Shown: piece after piece, positions 63,375-64,000 of the stretch
Layout: each line of letters starts with the position of its first letter
Position numbering within the stretch: position 1 is the first letter of the stretch
DNA from: Thermomonas beijingensis
GTDB taxonomy: Bacteria; Pseudomonadota; Gammaproteobacteria; Xanthomonadales; Xanthomonadaceae
Direction: 5' to 3'
Length of the DNA: 64,000 nt
NCBI RefSeq assembly: GCF_020034655.1
Contig: NZ_JAIQDJ010000006.1
Coordinates: 48,963 to 112,962 of the forward strand
The notes under the pieces: model-generated
What the model saw: the letters and a program-made list of their open reading frames with translations, nothing else
Told to the model about the DNA's origin: nothing
Databases searched by the model: none
Made by a program: the position numbers and the translations under genes

Positions 63375-64000
63375 TCAGGATACAGTCCTGACGGTTTGGT
63401 AATCCCGCTCCGCCTGCATCGGCGCCCGGTAGCCGAGTGCCGAGTGCATGCGGATGCGGTTGTAGAACAGTTCGACATATTCGAACACCGCGGCGCGTGC
63501 GGCGTCGCGGGTTTCGAACGGTTTATCGTCCATCAGTTCCAGCTTGAGCGTGGCGAAGAAGCTCTCGGCCATGGCGTTGTCGTACGGCAGGCCCGGACGA
63601 CTCATGCTCAGCTGGATTTTCGCTGCCTCCGCTTTTGCCCGGTACCGCGCTCCGGTGTACTGGCTGCCGCGATCGTGGTGAAGGAGCAGGCCGGGTTTCG
63701 GGCGACGTTGCTGCAGCGCCATCTCGAGTGCGCGTTCGGTCAGATCCAGGCGTTGGTGGTCGTCCATCGCCCAGCCGATGACGCGACGGCTACACGCATC
63801 GACCAGCGCGGCGAAGTACAGAGGGCCTTCGCGTGTTGGGAGCACGGTCATGTCGCCGACCCAGAGCCGGTCGGGCGCATCGGTAGCGAACGGCCACGTG
63901 CACAGCCGCGGTGCGGCGGGCGTGCGCTGGTAGGCGGCGCGGGCGCGCATGAAGCGTCTGCGCCGCCGCGTGCACAAGCCTTGCTCACGGCGAAGGCGGT
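63345..64000 (-). mobile_element. IS3-family insertion sequence, one end in window
   Basis: The element's transposase gene reads leftward to 63375, and a likely terminal inverted repeat starts at TGGACTGCCCC (63345-63355), a common IS3-family end motif. The other end lies beyond the window. It interrupts the secreted-protein gene. Confidence 0.65.
63375..64000 (-). CDS. IS3-family transposase OrfB, 5' end outside window
   Basis: At least 208 residues of the catalytic domain; the frame stays open at the right edge. The DDE residues are complete: D in WVGDMT, D in HHDRGSQYTG and E in NAMAESFFATLK. The C-terminus FYNRIRMHSALGY is also intact. The copy therefore looks functional, unlike the fragment at 62.5 kb. 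It would be made with OrfA by frameshifting; OrfA is not visible. Confidence 0.9.
   Translation of the reverse strand, partial: RLRREQGLCTRRRRRFMRARAAYQRTPAAPRLCTWPFATDAPDRLWVGDMTVLPTREGPLYFAALVDACSRRVIGWAMDDHQRLDLTERALEMALQQRRPKPGLLLHHDRGSQYTGARYRAKAEAAKIQLSMSRPGLPYDNAMAESFFATLKLELMDDKPFETRDAARAAVFEYVELFYNRIRMHSALGYRAPMQAERDYQTVRTVS

Noticed and set aside
1..64000. CRISPR array, cas genes or classical restriction/toxin-antitoxin systems
   Set aside because: No regularly spaced repeats and no matching proteins were found; the only toxin-like candidate is a single entericidin-type lipoprotein.

Overview
The window looks like a chromosomal segment of a high-GC gammaproteobacterium of the Xanthomonadaceae (Lysobacteraceae). 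Pointers are a Clp/CRP-type regulator next to a GTG-started speD, coq7, rplM-rpsI; a separate trpE and trpGDC; a large TonB-dependent receptor beside a secreted glycosidase; a BCKDH operon; and an ExeM-type secreted nuclease. The genus cannot be fixed from the sequence alone. No gap between called features exceeds about 300 bases.

Layout. 1-4.3 kb: end of a PhnA-like gene, a three-gene amino-sugar operon (agaZ-agaS-agaK, minus strand) and apt. 4.4-13.9 kb: alanine dehydrogenase with a divergent Lrp-type regulator, a HAD/SDR pair, acnD-prpF of the methylcitrate cycle, and dusA coupled to a guanidino-modifying hydrolase. 14-21.7 kb: a PhoPQ-like two-component system, birA-coaX-SPOR protein, tRNA-Thr, arginase, an entericidin-like lipoprotein and a secreted protein of unknown function. 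21.8-32.8 kb: trpS, the branched-chain 2-oxoacid dehydrogenase operon, a secreted ExeM-like nuclease, kynA and a POT peptide transporter. 32.9-40.4 kb: a DeoR/AgaR-like repressor divergent from a secreted GH31 glycosidase and a TonB-dependent receptor. 40.4-48.6 kb: MarR regulator divergent from hppD-hmgA (tyrosine catabolism), nhaA, Usp, purC and other housekeeping genes. 48.6-57.6 kb: rpe, trpE with a Trp-codon-rich leader ORF, a SIMPL protein, an Asr-like His/Lys-rich secreted peptide, a second two-component system, then trpG-trpD-trpC and a HAD phosphatase chained by ATGA overlaps. 57.7-62.4 kb: GNAT, clp, speD, yaeQ, coq7, rplM, rpsI, tRNA-Gln. 62.4-64 kb: accessory DNA after the tRNA, with a decayed IS3 transposase, a secreted-protein gene cut off by an insertion, and the end of a second IS3-family element.

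How the genes work together. The strongest system-level reading is a split N-acetylgalactosamine regulon. Outer-membrane uptake (TonB-dependent receptor), a secreted GH31 enzyme with carbohydrate-binding modules and a DeoR/AgaR-type repressor lie at 33-40 kb; kinase, deaminase/isomerase and AgaZ lie at 0.3-3.7 kb; both promoters carry TTTC boxes spaced at about one or two helical turns. The deacetylase, the catalytic aldolase subunit and the inner-membrane transporter are not in the window. Two other regulatory designs stand out: a perfect palindrome between the -35 and -10 of hppD, next to the divergent MarR gene, and a putative leader peptide with three Trp codons in four whose reading frame runs into trpE.
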